DNA of 64,000 nt, taken from the NCBI GenBank assembly GCA_028274465.1, contig CM051456.1, positions 126,124,880 through 126,188,879 of the forward strand, read 5' to 3'. The notes under the pieces are model-generated. The model was not told the origin of the DNA and made no database searches. It saw only the letters and a list, made by a program, of their open reading frames with translations. The translations under genes were made by a program, and so were the position numbers. The stretch comes from Plantago ovata. Lineage: Eukaryota > Streptophyta > Magnoliopsida > Lamiales > Plantaginaceae. This document shows positions 12,221 through 27,789 of the stretch, piece by piece. Position 1 is the first letter of the stretch. Each line of letters starts with the position of its first letter.

Positions 12221-13834
12221 AATATATACTGTGCCCGATGGGTACTTATTGGGTTGTAGACTTAGATCTGCGAAAATAATCAAGACCTGCTTACTTATTT
12301 GGTAAATTATAAAATCGTACGACCTAAGTTAAATATAGAGTATCCCACAATATTATTTTGAGTATAAAAAAATGTAATAGGATAATGTGATTGTGTTTGA
12401 TAGTAGTTAATTACCTGTCGAAAAATTGACGAGCCTGTCAATAGCTCAGTATTATAATCATTCCAAGAATATATAAGAAAAAATATAGCAAGACGGAAGT
12501 AAAGGGGAGAAAAAGAATTACTCTTGTTGTTCTCTTATCTCATCATACTGAAACATTCATATTTTCAAACGTTTTTAATATTTTGATAACGTGCATATAC
12601 TGTGCTACTATCCACACTATTCATGATCGTGATATTTACTAAACTTATTAAATACTGTATATAACAGAGCCTAATTAATGGAATTAACTGTTTGACCTTA
12701 ATTGCCTGCCAAACTTCTGTGTTGGAAAAAGTTGACCTCTATGATTTTGGCCACATAGAGGCATAACTTGGAGTAATATAAATGAAAAATAATTTAGCCA
12801 CAATAATTTATGGGCTCACGGTTGAAAAAGTATTTACAATTATCAATTTGTTCACAATAATTTAAATTAGTGTATATTTTACGTCATCTTAATTATTAAT
12901 TATAAAGTGATTTCAATTCCAATCGTTACATTTATATTATTTGTACATGTGATCAATTTTTTCTCGAAACTTTTATATATTTTTATGATTGAAAAATTAT
13001 ATACTAATATAAATTAAAATTGAATATAAGGATATATGGATATGGGATCGGGACTAGACACTAGAGTGTGCGTGTCAAGTTTTTTTCTTTTCGAAATAGA
13101 AATACATATATTACGTATTAGGATTGTTTACAGTACGATACGATACAATATTATCTAATTTAATTATATTAGAAAGCCACACAGGACAAATATCCCATAT
13201 CTGGCATTAATCCAAAGATGATCATAATTTATTTCTTTCAAGAAATAGAAGACTTTTGTCTTCTTCTTTCTTTCTTTCTTCTTCATTTTTTCTTTTTCTT
13301 TTTCTTTTCAGAGAAAGGCTTTTGTCTTGCTCAACTGATGTGAATGTTTAAACAATTGATTTAATGCATAATCAAAATTGAAGTAACCAAACACATTTCG
13401 AAACTCATGAGATTTTTAATTATCATTACATATGAAAAAAAATCATTACATATACGCATTTTTTTTCACATTCTAAAATTCATAAACGAACGAATATACA
13501 TAAGATATTTTTTAAGAATATAGTTCATGACTTAGGGCTGCCATAACCATTGTTCTCTACATTGGAAGTGCACCGAATAAAGTCAATAAACCCTAAATCG
13601 AGATCATCAATACACAATGCGCCATGCACATATTCAAACTCACAATTTAATCATTGTGGGATATTTCAATAGTATCATTGTAGGATATTTCAACCAATAT
13701 TTCAATTCAACCATATTCCTAACTTTCCTAATTATGCCAAACAATCATTCAATTTTAATTGGCAAAATAGCATTTTACCACCTGAAATTTGCATGTTTTT
13801 GCGATTTAACCCCTAAACTTTGCTCTGTTGTGAC

Positions 13835-14086
13835 TTGCGTCCCAAACAGTTGCACCGTTTTGACTTTTTACCGTCCACAAAATTCAAGTATGACTACAAA
13901 TTACTCTTAAACTATAATGAAAAAATATTTTAACAAATTACATATTGAAAATTTAGGATGGAAAGTTTCATAATATAATTTTGATAAATATTTTACTATT
14001 ATAGTTTACGAGTAATTTGTAGTCAAACTCGATTATGTTGACTGTAAAAAGTCAAACGGTGTAACTGGTTTGGGACGGAGGGGGTA
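13835..14086. mobile_element. Stowaway MITE
   Basis: The right end GTTTGGGACGGAGGGGGTA is the inverse of the canonical Stowaway TIR (CTCCCTCCGTCCC) with a TA target. The left end GCGTCCCAAACAGTTGCACC and the following ~90 bp pair with it, giving a ~250-bp foldback. It lies less than 100 bp upstream of the next gene's ATG, so it abuts its core promoter. Confidence 0.8.
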
Positions 14087-14111
14087 TGCACATTAATGTG
14101 GCGTGGACTTT

Positions 14112-14144
14112 CATGCAATGCACTCTTCCTCATGCATATTTATA
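14112..14144 (+). promoter_or_regulatory. Core promoter: two RY motifs and TATA
   Basis: Two CATGCA (RY) motifs at 14,112 and 14,131 precede TATTTATA at 14,137-14,144, 33 bp before the ATG at 14,177. The same arrangement (ACGTGGACT, TCATGC, TCCTCATGCATATTTATA) occurs upstream of the gene at 18,998. RY motifs are known binding sites of B3-domain seed regulators; seed expression is an inference. The short distance implies a very short 5' leader. Confidence 0.6.
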
Positions 14145-14176
14145 AGCTTCAGGTACATGAACGAACAAACACAACC

Positions 14177-16575
14177 ATGTTTCTCTCCATTGCCGCTGCT
14201 GCTTGTCTTGGTACATTCCTTTTGGTGGCTGTTTCTTCTCCGTGTTTAGCTGAAAAAGGTCTATAATTCCTACTATCTTTCTAATATGAAATTTTGATGC
14301 TTTTGTAAATAACGAATCATAATTTATAATTTATAGTACTAATTTCATTAAATCAAGCAGCTCCATATACCTCTTTCGTGAAAAATGCGACATCAGCTCC
14401 ACCAACACTGTACTATGACTACATAATTATTGGTGGCGGAGCTGCCGGGTGTGCGTTAGCAGCAACTCTCTCCCAGTCTGCAAAAGTACTTGTTCTCGAG
14501 AGGGGAGGCTTACCATATGGCACACCAAACATGAACGAAAGCACGGTTATAGCCGCATTATCAAATAGGTCCCCAAGCTCACCCGTCGAGCGCTTCTTTT
14601 CTGAAGATGGCGTCTCTGGCGTTCGCGGTAGGGCTCTAGGAGGCTCAACTGTTATAAATACTGGGTTCTATTCACATGCCAGAACTGTGGAAGTGCGTGA
14701 TGCCGGATGGGATCCGAAACTAGTGAGTGACTCGTACAAATGGGTGGAGAGGAAATTAGTATTCAAGCCGCACGTGCGGTCGTGGCAAGGCGCGTACCGT
14801 GATGGGTTGGTTGAAGCGGGTTTATCTCCATATAGAGGTTCCTTTCCAATCAAGATCACATAAAGTTTCTTTAATTATGTCTTGAGTTTTATGTTCAAAC
14901 CTCACTTTCAGAGTTAAATGATCGTTTAAAGTCTAAATTAATTTACTAATCTCAAACCTTTTGCAACATTAAAGTCATTTGTTACATGACCTTTTTACTA
15001 ATATATTTGCTTTCTATTTTAAATTGTTTCACTATATATGTGCTTTAGGTTTCACTTATGAACATCTTAGCGGGACAAAAATTGGGGGAACAATTTTTGA
15101 TGAGAACGGACTTAGGCATAGTGTTGCGGATCTGTTGGAGTATGCTGATCCGACTAATATTTCAGTTCTTTTGTACGCAACGGTACATCAAATCCTTTTC
15201 AACACTAAGCAAGGTAACTAACAACTTCTCCAACTTCATATACATATTTTTCATTTTTCTAACTAGAAGTTTGTTCACTGTTGTTTCAAAATTAATTGGT
15301 TAACCATAGCGTTTGTTTTGTTTTTTTCAATGATAATGAATGATGAAAGGACAAAAGCCTAAAGCGCATGGAGTATGGTTCCAAGATTCGGAGGGAATTT
15401 CGCACATTGCACATTTGAACAACGGCCCTACCACAAATGAGATTATTCTATCGGCAGGTGCATTTGGCAGCCCACAACTTTTGATGCTGAGTGGGATTGG
15501 GCCATCTCAGCAACTTGAGGCCCAAGGAATACAGGTTGTACTGGATCAACCAATGGTGGGCCAAAGATTCGGAGATCATCCGCTGAACGGACTCCAGGTT
15601 CCTTCTCCTAGGCGTGTTGAAGCGTCGGTTCTTGAAATAGTTGGGATAGCCAAAGGTGATACTAACTATTTTCAAGCAACCAGTGGACAAATCGCGATCC
15701 CTTGGGAACAATATATTCAAAACCAGGTTACACAATCGGTCTTTTATTTTAAGATCTTTATAGAATTAAAAAAGTAATAATAATTTAGCATTTACAAGTA
15801 CGATTTGATAAAGTTACCTACAAGTTTTTTACTTCCTTTATATTGGTGAATGTAAATTCTCATGCATCCACTACTTACTCATTATACATGTTCAATGTAC
15901 AGTCGTTGAATAGAGAATTAGTACGAGCAGCTAGAGAAGCATTGGACCGAATGGAGATCACAAACAACACACAAGCCGGAAACATTGTGCAAAAGGTCGC
16001 ACAACCTTACTCGAAAGGTTTTTTGGAGATCAAAAGTCGGGATCCAAATGACTTTCCAAAAGTGACATTCAACTACTTCAAAGACCCAAGGGATGTTTAC
16101 GCATGTGTTAAGGGCATGCAAACCATAAAGAGAGTCGTGGAATCGGCTTCTTTCTCTCAATTTAAATACCCATTGACATCGTTTCGTGACTTGGTAGCTT
16201 TAGCGTTAGTAAATCCCTCAAACTTGAGGGAAAGACACGTTGAATCACTTGATTCCATGGAACAGTTTTGCAATGATACTGTCACAAGCTACTGGCATTA
16301 CCACGGAGGGTGTCTAGTAGACCGAGTTGTTGACCGCAAATACAGGGTGCTTGGTGTTGACTCGTTGCGTGTTATTGATGCTTCTACTTTTAAGAACACA
16401 CCAGGAACTAATCCGCAGGCTACAATTCTGATGCTCGGAAGGTAAAAGTTAAACTCAGATCCATGGATAATTACTTTTATTACTAAAGTTCTGGCTTACT
16501 AAGCAGTGTTTCTTGGTTTGCAGGTATATGGGACAAAAAATTCTCAGCGAACGAAATCATTCCATACAATTGTAG
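14177..16575 (+). CDS. HOTHEAD-like / (R)-mandelonitrile lyase-like GMC flavoprotein (array gene 3)
   Basis: Six exons (14177-14258, 14361-14837, 15049-15213, 15350-15726, 15903-16441, 16524-16575) give 563 residues in one frame. A signal peptide (MFLSIAAAACLGTFLLVAV...) predicts secretion. The FAD motif is YDYIIIGGGAAGCALAATLS and the GMC signature GVRGRALGGSTVINTGFYSH. The active-site region has SYWHYHGG (catalytic His) and PGTNPQATILMLGRYMG (Asn). It retains a 211-bp intron after ...LSPYRG, before FTYEHLSG, which both flanking paralogues lack, so it probably keeps the ancestral structure. Oxidation of an alcohol, or aldehyde-forming chemistry in the cell wall or vacuolar space, is expected; the true substrate cannot be read from sequence. 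Confidence 0.93.
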
Positions 16576-16939
16576 TATAACGAAAACAATAACAATAAAG
16601 GAGATTGTAAAACCACGTTTATCGTATGTACCCTTGTTGTATTTCCAAATCTAAATAATAATTAATGGGTCGCTTTGTAATATATACATTTGGGGATGCA
16701 ACAAAGGTCCCTAATTAATTGAATTGCTCCCATGTTTTTGGACCTCATTCGGCGGTCCACTCAACGTCCCAAGCCAGTTAGCTAGTATTAAGAAAGTGGC
16801 ATATGATTATATATGTAAGATATATTACAGCAGGATCTCCTAGATTCTGGCCATATATATCTCCATTCAGTAAGGTAGAGTAAGATATACTGTATTTTAG
16901 TATCTCTTATACTCTACATATCTCCATATATCAAATAAG

Positions 16940-17506
16940 CAGGGGCGGACCCACGTATAGCCAAGGGGAGGCGGAGGCATTTTGTTTTTAACTAGTTATT
17001 ATACCCTTTTCCAAATAAATACTGTGCATATATTTATATATTTGTCCACAAAATAAAACATAAATTCTAGTTTGCCTGACTGGAAAGGTAACTGGTGTGG
17101 CATTTTTCCCACCCAGGTTCAATTCCTGCTTCTCTCTTTATATTTATTTTTCACTTTTTGACTTTGGGTTAATTTTTTCCATTGTACTATATCTTCCATT
17201 ATTTTTCTTTCTTTGGTTATAATGTTCTATTTAATTTAACAAACAATATAACCATATAAGCATTTGATTAGTTGTATATAATTCTTCTTTATTTTTTCTA
17301 ATGACGTTTGACCTCATATTAATCTTAAATCATGTCAGAAATGTAATTTACGAAGCTACATTGTAGAACTATAATAACTTCGCAAATTACGTTTCTGGCA
17401 TGATTTAGGGTTAATAAGACATCAAACGTTGCAAAAAAAAAAAGAGAAAAATAATTAATGGGAAACTTTTTGCATCCTCTTACTGAAATTTCTGCGTCCG
17501 CCACTG
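16940..17506. mobile_element. hAT-like MITE (567 bp) with internal hairpin
   Basis: The ends CAGGGGCGGA and TCCGCCACTG are inverted repeats of a very widespread plant type. AAATAAG directly flanks both sides (16,933-16,939 and 17,507-17,513), close to the 8-bp duplication expected for hAT elements. The interior has no transposase. It contains a tRNA-like GGTTCAATTCCTG at about 17,116 and a foldback at 17,304-17,430. Insertion is in the spacer between array genes 3 and 4. Confidence 0.8.
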
Positions 17507-18324
17507 AAATAAGGTAGTATCATTTCACATTAAATTCAATTCCAGTAAGTTCAGTTCAGTTCAAATTTGTTAAATTCGTATCTGCTCAGTTGAAATTTAT
17601 AATTCGAATAAGTTAAAGATTAAAAAATTTACATATCAAGCATAGTTTTATAAAATATTTTCCAAAAGGTTCCCAGTGGCATTAACAACAAAGTCATCCG
17701 GAGCCGCATGTAGAGGCCAATATACAACCAGTAACCTTTGAACGGGTAATCGTTGAACCGGATTTCAACCTTGCGCAATTTCACTTAGATCTCTATAGTG
17801 TAGCTTCTTCCAAGTTATAACGACAGATCTAGCCATTAATTAGTATAACTAACTCTCAGCTAGCTACGGATGGGTTGGACTAATTGGCCGGCCATTGCCA
17901 TTCCACGTAGCAACTTGAAGTGTGGCATTCGAACGTGATATATGCTTAATTCTGGACTTTTTGGCTCTATGACAAAATAGTGGGTTATTATAACTGATGA
18001 AATAAACAATTGTGAGAGATATGGCAGTCCATCTCCCCTTTTGGAGATACATTAATTGTGTCTGGTATTGTAAGTTAACTTTGTAAATTAGGTGCATTTT
18101 GATTTATATGAAAAAAATAATGTGTTTAGTTCAGTTCATCAAATTCGGTTCACATTTATTAAATTCACTTCAATTCGATTCACATGTATCCATTTATTAC
18201 CTTTGTTTGTTTAATAAAATATTTTGATGATTAAAAAAAAAACATGCATCCATTAAATTCAGTTAATTTCAATTCAGATTTATCAACTTCAATTCAAATC
18301 ATTCAAATCAGTCCCTTTTTTTTT

Positions 18325-18490
18325 AACGGTAAATCTAACTTACCCTAATCCTATACACTACTATTTTACTATCTTAGAAAATTCAAATACATCTAAACCA
18401 CCTTATGTTTTCGTCGAGGTTCGAACCTTCGACCTCTCATGTGCTACTCCAAAACCCCTAGGCTACCACTCGACCGCTCGTATAACTTCT
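18325..18490 (-). mobile_element. tRNA-derived SINE copy
   Basis: In minus orientation this has a polymerase III box B-like core (GGTTCGAACC, within GTCGAGGTTCGAACCTTCGA) and a box A-like segment upstream. A T-run at 18,317-18,325 represents its A-tail. Related copies in the same orientation lie at 29,355, 36,935 and 45,704, sharing the CCACCTTATG...TCCGTCG...TTCGAA order. Boundaries are approximate. Confidence 0.6.
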
Positions 18491-18945
18491 AATTCTAATT
18501 CAAATCAGTCTCACTTAATTGTTTTTATTTTATAAAATAAATTCAGCTAAGTACGTTGAGTGTTATTCAAAACGTATCACATATGGCCTAAACTCAAGTA
18601 GTGGAATTTGTCAATTGCTTGCCTTTATAAGAAAGTTGACCTTTATCACGAGGCCCATGGGTAAGAGTCGTAAGACTCAAGGGGTATGGGCCACCTAAGA
18701 ATTGTTTATTCATTTTCTATTACAACTTCATTTAAATAATACATAGTCTTCAATTATTTCATTGACAAAAAAAAAACAGGAAACGTCTCACGGAGGGAGT
18801 TAAAATTAGTGCTAGTTGCGTTCTATGTGTTCAAATTTCACATATGAAATATCAAGCTCTTTATATATTGGATTATCATCCTCTTTATGTTCTTAATTTA
18901 AAATATATGGAAAACACATTGTAACGTGGACTCTCATGTCATCCT

Positions 18946-18959
18946 CATGCATATTTATA
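18946..18959 (+). promoter_or_regulatory. Core promoter: RY motif fused to TATA
   Basis: CATGCA (18,946-18,951) runs straight into TATTTATA (18,952-18,959), 39 bp before the ATG at 18,998. It matches the promoter of array gene 3 over roughly 50 bp although the further upstream sequences differ, suggesting it duplicated with the gene and has been kept. Confidence 0.6.
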
Positions 18960-18997
18960 GGTTCAAGCATTGGCTCAATCAACAACAAACTACAACT

Positions 18998-21145
18998 ATG
19001 TTTCAGTCCATTGTCCCTAAATTAGCTTGTCTCGGGACATTCCTTTTGCTGGTTTCTTCTTCTTGTTTAGCTGAAAAAGGTATACTTCCAATCTTTATAA
19101 TATGAAATTTGATGCTTTTATAAATAGCGAATCATATAATTTATAGTAATAATCAACGATCATGGCCCGTATCCGCAGCTCCATATTCATCTTTCGTGAA
19201 AAATGCAACATCAGCTCCGCCAACAATGCACTATGACTACATAGTTGTTGGTGGTGGAACTGCCGGGTGTGCGTTAGCAGCAACTCTCTCCCAGTTTGCA
19301 AAAGTACTAGTTCTCGAGAGGGGAGGCTTACCATATGGCACACCGCACATGAACAAAAGCACGGCTACAAACGCATTAGCAAACAACTCCCCAAGCTCAC
19401 CTGCCCAGCGTTTCATGTCTGAGGATGGTGTCTATGGCCACCGTGGTCGAGTTTTAGGGGGCTCATCCGTTCTAAATTACGGGTTCTATTCACATGCCAG
19501 GGATGAGGAAGTACGTGATGCAGGATGGGACCCACAACTAGTGAGCGAGTCATACAAGTGGGTGGAGAATAAATTAGTCTTCGAGCCGAACGTGGAGTCG
19601 TGGCAAGGCGCATTCCGTGATGGCTTACTGGAAGCTGGAGTGTCACCGTATCGAGGTTTCACTTATGAACATCTTAGCGGGACAAAAGTTGGGGGGACGA
19701 TTTTTGATGAAAATGGGCTTAGGCATAGTGCTGCTGACTTGTTGGAGTACGCTGATCCAACTAATATTAGTGTTCTTTTACATGCAACGGTACATCAAAT
19801 CCTATTCAACACTACGTTAGGTAACTAAAGTTGTTTTAAATTTTTTATTTACCGTGCAATTCAATTATGTTCAAACGAATAGAACAAAGTCCTACTACTA
19901 CAAATTCAAACAGATCTTTTCATTACTTTTGTTTTAGTTTGTTCATTATCATTTCCAAATTAATTGATCAATTAATATATCATTGTATGTTTCTTAATGG
20001 TGATAAAAGCAGAAAAGCCTAAAGCTTATGGAGCTGTGTTTCAAGATTCTGAGGGAACATCTCACACTGCTTACTTGAACACCGCCTCCAACACAAATGA
20101 GATTATTCTAACGGCGGGTGCACTTGGCAGTCCACAACTTTTGATGCTGAGTGGCATTGGGCCAGCCCAACAACTTCAGGCCCAAGGCATACAGGTTGTA
20201 CTGGATCAACCAATGGTGGGCCAAGGAATGGGGGATAATCCATTGAACGGAATCGTAATTCCCTCTCCCAACCCTGTTGAATTGTCACTTCTTGAAATAG
20301 TTGGGATCACTAATGGTGATACTAATTATTTTGAAGCATCCAGTGGACAATTCGAGATCCCCTGGGACCAATATATTCGAAACCAGGTTAAACAATCGGT
20401 CCTTTATTTTAAAATATTTAAAGGGTTCAAAACTCGAATTTGTCCACTTACTCATTAATCTTTATACTTTCTGTCCAGTCATCGAACAAAATATTATTAC
20501 AAGCGGCTAAACAGGTATTGGACCTAATTGGGATCCAAAATAACACACAAGGCGGAATCATCGTGGAAAAGGTCGCACAACCTTACTCGAAAGGTTATTT
20601 GGAGATCAAAAGCCGAGATCCAAATGATAATCCAAAAGTGACATTCAACTACTATCAAGACCCTAGGGATGTCCAAACTTGTGTCCAGGGCATGCAAATC
20701 ATCAAGAGTGTCATTGAATCGGATTCTTTTTCTAAGTTTCGATACCCATTGATATCATTCGGGGCCTTGAGGGCCTTATTTTTAATAGTTCCCTTAAACA
20801 TGAGGGAAAAACATATAGAGTCTTTGTATTCCATGGAACAGTTTTGTAAAGATACTGTGTTAACCTTTTGGCATTACCATGGAGGGTGTCTACTAGATCG
20901 AGTTGTTGACCGTGAATACAGGGTGCTTGGTGTGGACTCGTTGCGTGTTATTGATGCTTCTACGTTTAAGAACACGCCGGGAACTAATCCGCAAGCCACA
21001 GTTATGATGCTTGGAAGGTAAAAGTTAACCTCAGATCCTTGGATAATTACTATTATTAAAATGCAGGCTTAGCTTACTGAGCAGTGCTTCTTGATTTTGC
21101 AGGTACATGGGACAAAACATTCTCAATAAACGAAATCTTCAGTGA
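18998..21145 (+). CDS. HOTHEAD-like / (R)-mandelonitrile lyase-like GMC flavoprotein (array gene 4)
   Basis: Five exons (18998-19079, 19179-19820, 20010-20386, 20479-21017, 21103-21145) encode 560 residues without interruption. It begins with a signal peptide (MFQSIVPKLACLGTFLLLVS...). FAD motif YDYIVVGGGTAGCALAATLS, GMC signature GHRGRVLGGSSVLNYGFYSH, active site TFWHYHGG and PGTNPQATVMMLGRYMG are all intact. It is closest to array gene 3 but, like array gene 2, lacks the intron before FTYEHLSG. It is convergent with galactokinase, with 285 bp between the two stop codons. The family's known reactions include oxidation in cutin or wax synthesis (HOTHEAD) and mandelonitrile cleavage (Rosaceae); the Asn-type active site favours the former class. 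Confidence 0.93.
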
Positions 21146-21430
21146 TACAATTATAGAGTAATGGAAATAATAATAACATAGTAAAAAATTGCCCCAGAAT
21201 TGAAATTGTTCCTATGTTTTTGGTATGAATGCAAAAGATTTCAAATTATATAATTTTCATAATCAATCCCAGATTTATCTACTTTTTTTTATTTATTTAT
21301 AAAATGACAATCATAATATGTTGTTCCCCTATGACCTGCACATTTGTTTTGGAACCATAAAGATACAAATCTGCTCCATTTCACAAAGATAATATAACAA
21401 ACAGTTCAGATCATCAAACTGTCAACAAAG

Positions 21431-25304
<3,874 letters not shown>

Positions 25305-25429
25305 TGATACAGATATGATGATGGTGTGTTGAGAGAGATGATGATGATCAAGAGATATAATTGAATAATTGATGATGATCGAGTTGTTTTGTTTGTTTGT
25401 AGCTTTGCCTTTTCCAAAAAATAACAAGT

Positions 25430-26200
25430 ACTATTGTGAGTAATTTAAGAGGAAAGAGTCCTTTGTATCCTAGGCTCCAATCCCGTGATGATGCAAATAT
25501 TATCCGAAAGTCTCTTGCCTTTTTGCATATCCGATTATCCCAGAGTATATCTTTTGAAATCCAAACTGCTAGTTATGTTTAGCGTGATGGTTATTATCAC
25601 TACTTTATCCGTAATAACAGGATAATAAGGTGATAAGATTTCAGTTGTGTTTTGTTAATTTTTTATAATATTTTATAGTTTAAACTATAATTAAATTTTA
25701 TCAACAATTAATTTTGTAACTAATACTATACAAATTAAAACTGGTTTTATTTTAAAAATTTGTAGTGTATACTTTGTAATATATAAAAGTTATGTTCATT
25801 TTACCTTGAATTCATTTCTATTAAGTTTAATTCAATTCAGTCCAATTTATGTTTATTAAGTTCAGTTCAAATAAATTAAGTTTACTTAAATTTAAATTTA
25901 TGATGTTCAATTTAGTCTAGATTTGTTCAGAGTTTTTTGAACCAAATAGAGCTTAATACCTCCCCAATTGGAGTACCAACTTTTTTGGATTATTGGCTTA
26001 TTCCTTTGAGACTAAGTACGGCAATGGAGTTATAATGTGGTATAGTTTAGGCATGGAGTTATAAGGTGGTAAAAATGTAATATAGGATTAGAAGTAGGTA
26101 CTTAGATTTACCTTGACGTTTTTTAAAAAAATATTGTAGAAAAAAATTAGAAACTTATATTAAAATAGTATAGTAGACTAATACTACCTTATAACTTCAA
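25430..26200. other. Galactokinase upstream region with TTCA-rich repeat
   Basis: AT-rich DNA with no gene. From about 25,805 to 25,935 it is made of degenerate TTCAGTTCA and TTCAATTCAG units, the same motif seen at 17,520-17,600, 18,120-18,310, 25,020-25,050 and 28,380-28,545. Confidence 0.5.
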
Positions 26201-26880
26201 AGCAGGTGATCAACCCGCTAACTGGTTGATGGCATGTCCCGGACGACACACTGTTTTAGATCGACGAGCACACCCAGTCTCCGAATGTACTCGAGGTCTA
26301 AATTATGGGATCTACAACAGGGTAAGGGACACTGACGGCCCTTGCTGTCCAGCAATTACTCGCCGCATCCCCGGGGCCCAACTGAACAAGGACTGGCTGG
26401 ATAATAGATTACATGCTTGGGTTTGAAGATAGGATTCATGGAACAGGATATTCATGCAGTTGAATGTCAGCAATGGTATGGTTCAGGCCAGGGTAATAAG
26501 CGTATGGATGTTCGATAGTTGAAAACGAAAACTCAAAATGAAAGAAACGGTAACAATATGCGTTCATGACAAGGGAATAATAGAATATTAGTGGGTCGGG
26601 TCGTTACAAGTGGTATCAGAGCCGAACTATCCAGAATTGCATGAGCTAAGTGTCATACGGGGCAAAGTGCTACACTGTATGGGCGGTGGGAGACAGTGAG
26701 CCACCTCTTGAGCCCTAGGGGCCACCTCTAGAATCCTGCACGGATGGTTGGTCTGCGAATAAGGTGCAACAAGGACGTCGCACAATTTAAGAGGGGGTGA
26801 TTGTAACGCCCCAAATTTCAGAAGTTTAAAGGGGTTGACAACGTTACTCATACCAACAAGATGCACCTTTTTTTTTCCGG
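26200..26880 (+). mobile_element. Miniature LTR retroelement (TRIM-like), partial
   Basis: An LTR end (TTAGTGGGTCGGGTCGTTACA) is followed by the primer site TGGTATCAGAGCC at 26,611-26,623. Only about 190 bp later a polypurine tract AGAGGGGGTGA (about 26,790-26,800) precedes a new LTR start TGTAACGCCCC at 26,802. The internal domain is thus non-coding and far too short for gag/pol, as in TRIM elements. The 3' LTR is truncated and the 5' boundary is not resolved. It belongs to the same family as the solo LTR at 11,916. Confidence 0.65.
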
Positions 26881-27261
26881 GAATTCATGAGGATAAAGTG
26901 TGCGAATTGGAACTAACACTATAATTAAATTTTTTTAATTTGAAAATCTACTAATATTTTCATTTACTAATTTACCCCGTACTGGGGGTGTGTATCTGGC
27001 GCATTTCGAGGATTCACATTACGACTCGCATACATACTTAATTAATTTCTATAATACATCCACGATCTAATAAAAACAAATTGAAAATCAAATAACGATT
27101 AGAATTAATTCATTGAATGTGTTTCCCCAATTACTACTGCTAATTTCTCTTTAACACATTTATAAATCGATTGAAGTGCACATATACTTGACCTGACAAC
27201 AATCTACGCGCGCTTCGTGCACTTGTTATGTTTACACTTCAATTTAGAGCAACATTCGGAA

Positions 27262-27755
27262 TCAGACTGGCAAGCTTGAGTGTTTTGGCGTACATTTGCA
27301 CCTGTTATCTCTACACTTGAGCCCCGAGCAACACTGCGAATCCGACTTGCAACGCTTATGTTTCCGTGTACACTGGCACTTGTTGTTTCTACATGACAGT
27401 CCGGAGCAACACTGCGAATCTGATTGGCAGGGAGAATGAATCGGAACACATGGTGTGCGGCATCTATACTGATCTTGGCAGAAGTTGGAACAGCATTGGC
27501 TGTTAAACGAACATGGATTGTCATTTTCAATGCATGGTGGACTTGGCCATGGAACTTCTTGTGCTTCCACTTCCTGTAAAACTGCAAATGGTAGTTAGCT
27601 AGATATATACTACTATAAGATAATTCAAATCTATATATCAAATGATGATCATTACCAGATGTGATGCTGATGATAGAGGCTAGCAAAGTGAAGATGAGCT
27701 TCATGGATGCAACTATTGTTTTCACTTGAAATGTTTGTGTTCTAATGACTGACAT
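27262..27755 (-). CDS. Secreted cysteine-rich knottin-like peptide, frame-changed at its 3' end
   Basis: Exon 1 (27755-27656) encodes a signal peptide (MKLIFTLLASIISITS after a 17-residue lead). The intron is 27583-27655; only the acceptor after CATTTGCAG keeps the cysteine frame. Exon 2 carries repeated C-x(n)-SQCCSGLxC-x-xNxC units typical of inhibitor-cystine-knot folds: one divergent unit (NSQCCSNFC) and two close ones (SDSQCCSGL). The predicted product is 139 residues, stopping at 27,262. A fourth unit (SDSECCSKLKC) follows in another frame, after one base too many around 27,270-27,290 compared with the spacing of the other units. So the gene is either recently truncated or misassembled. 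Defence or antimicrobial roles are known for plant knottins, but no function can be assigned here. It stands alone between repeats. Confidence 0.7.
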
Positions 27756-27770
27756 GTTAAGAAGGTATTA

Positions 27771-27777
27771 ATTTATA
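27771..27777 (-). promoter_or_regulatory. TATA box of the knottin-like gene
   Basis: TATAAAT on the minus strand, 16 bp upstream of the first ATG (27,755). That is too close for the first ATG to lie in the mRNA. The internal Met at 27,704, which directly begins the signal peptide, is then the likelier start. Confidence 0.45.
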
Positions 27778-27789
27778 CTAGTTCCTCGA

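Noticed and set aside
18410-18480. Possible tRNA gene around GGTTCGAACC
   Set aside because: No acceptor or anticodon stem can be formed; it fits a degenerate SINE better.
26226-26426. 66-codon open frame in the miniature LTR element
   Set aside because: It lies in LTR sequence, has no gag or pol similarity and is probably chance.
27204-27755. Single-exon 183-residue protein over the knottin locus
   Set aside because: It reads through a good intron and puts most cysteine units out of frame; splicing at CATTTGCAG restores the cysteine-rich frame for three units.
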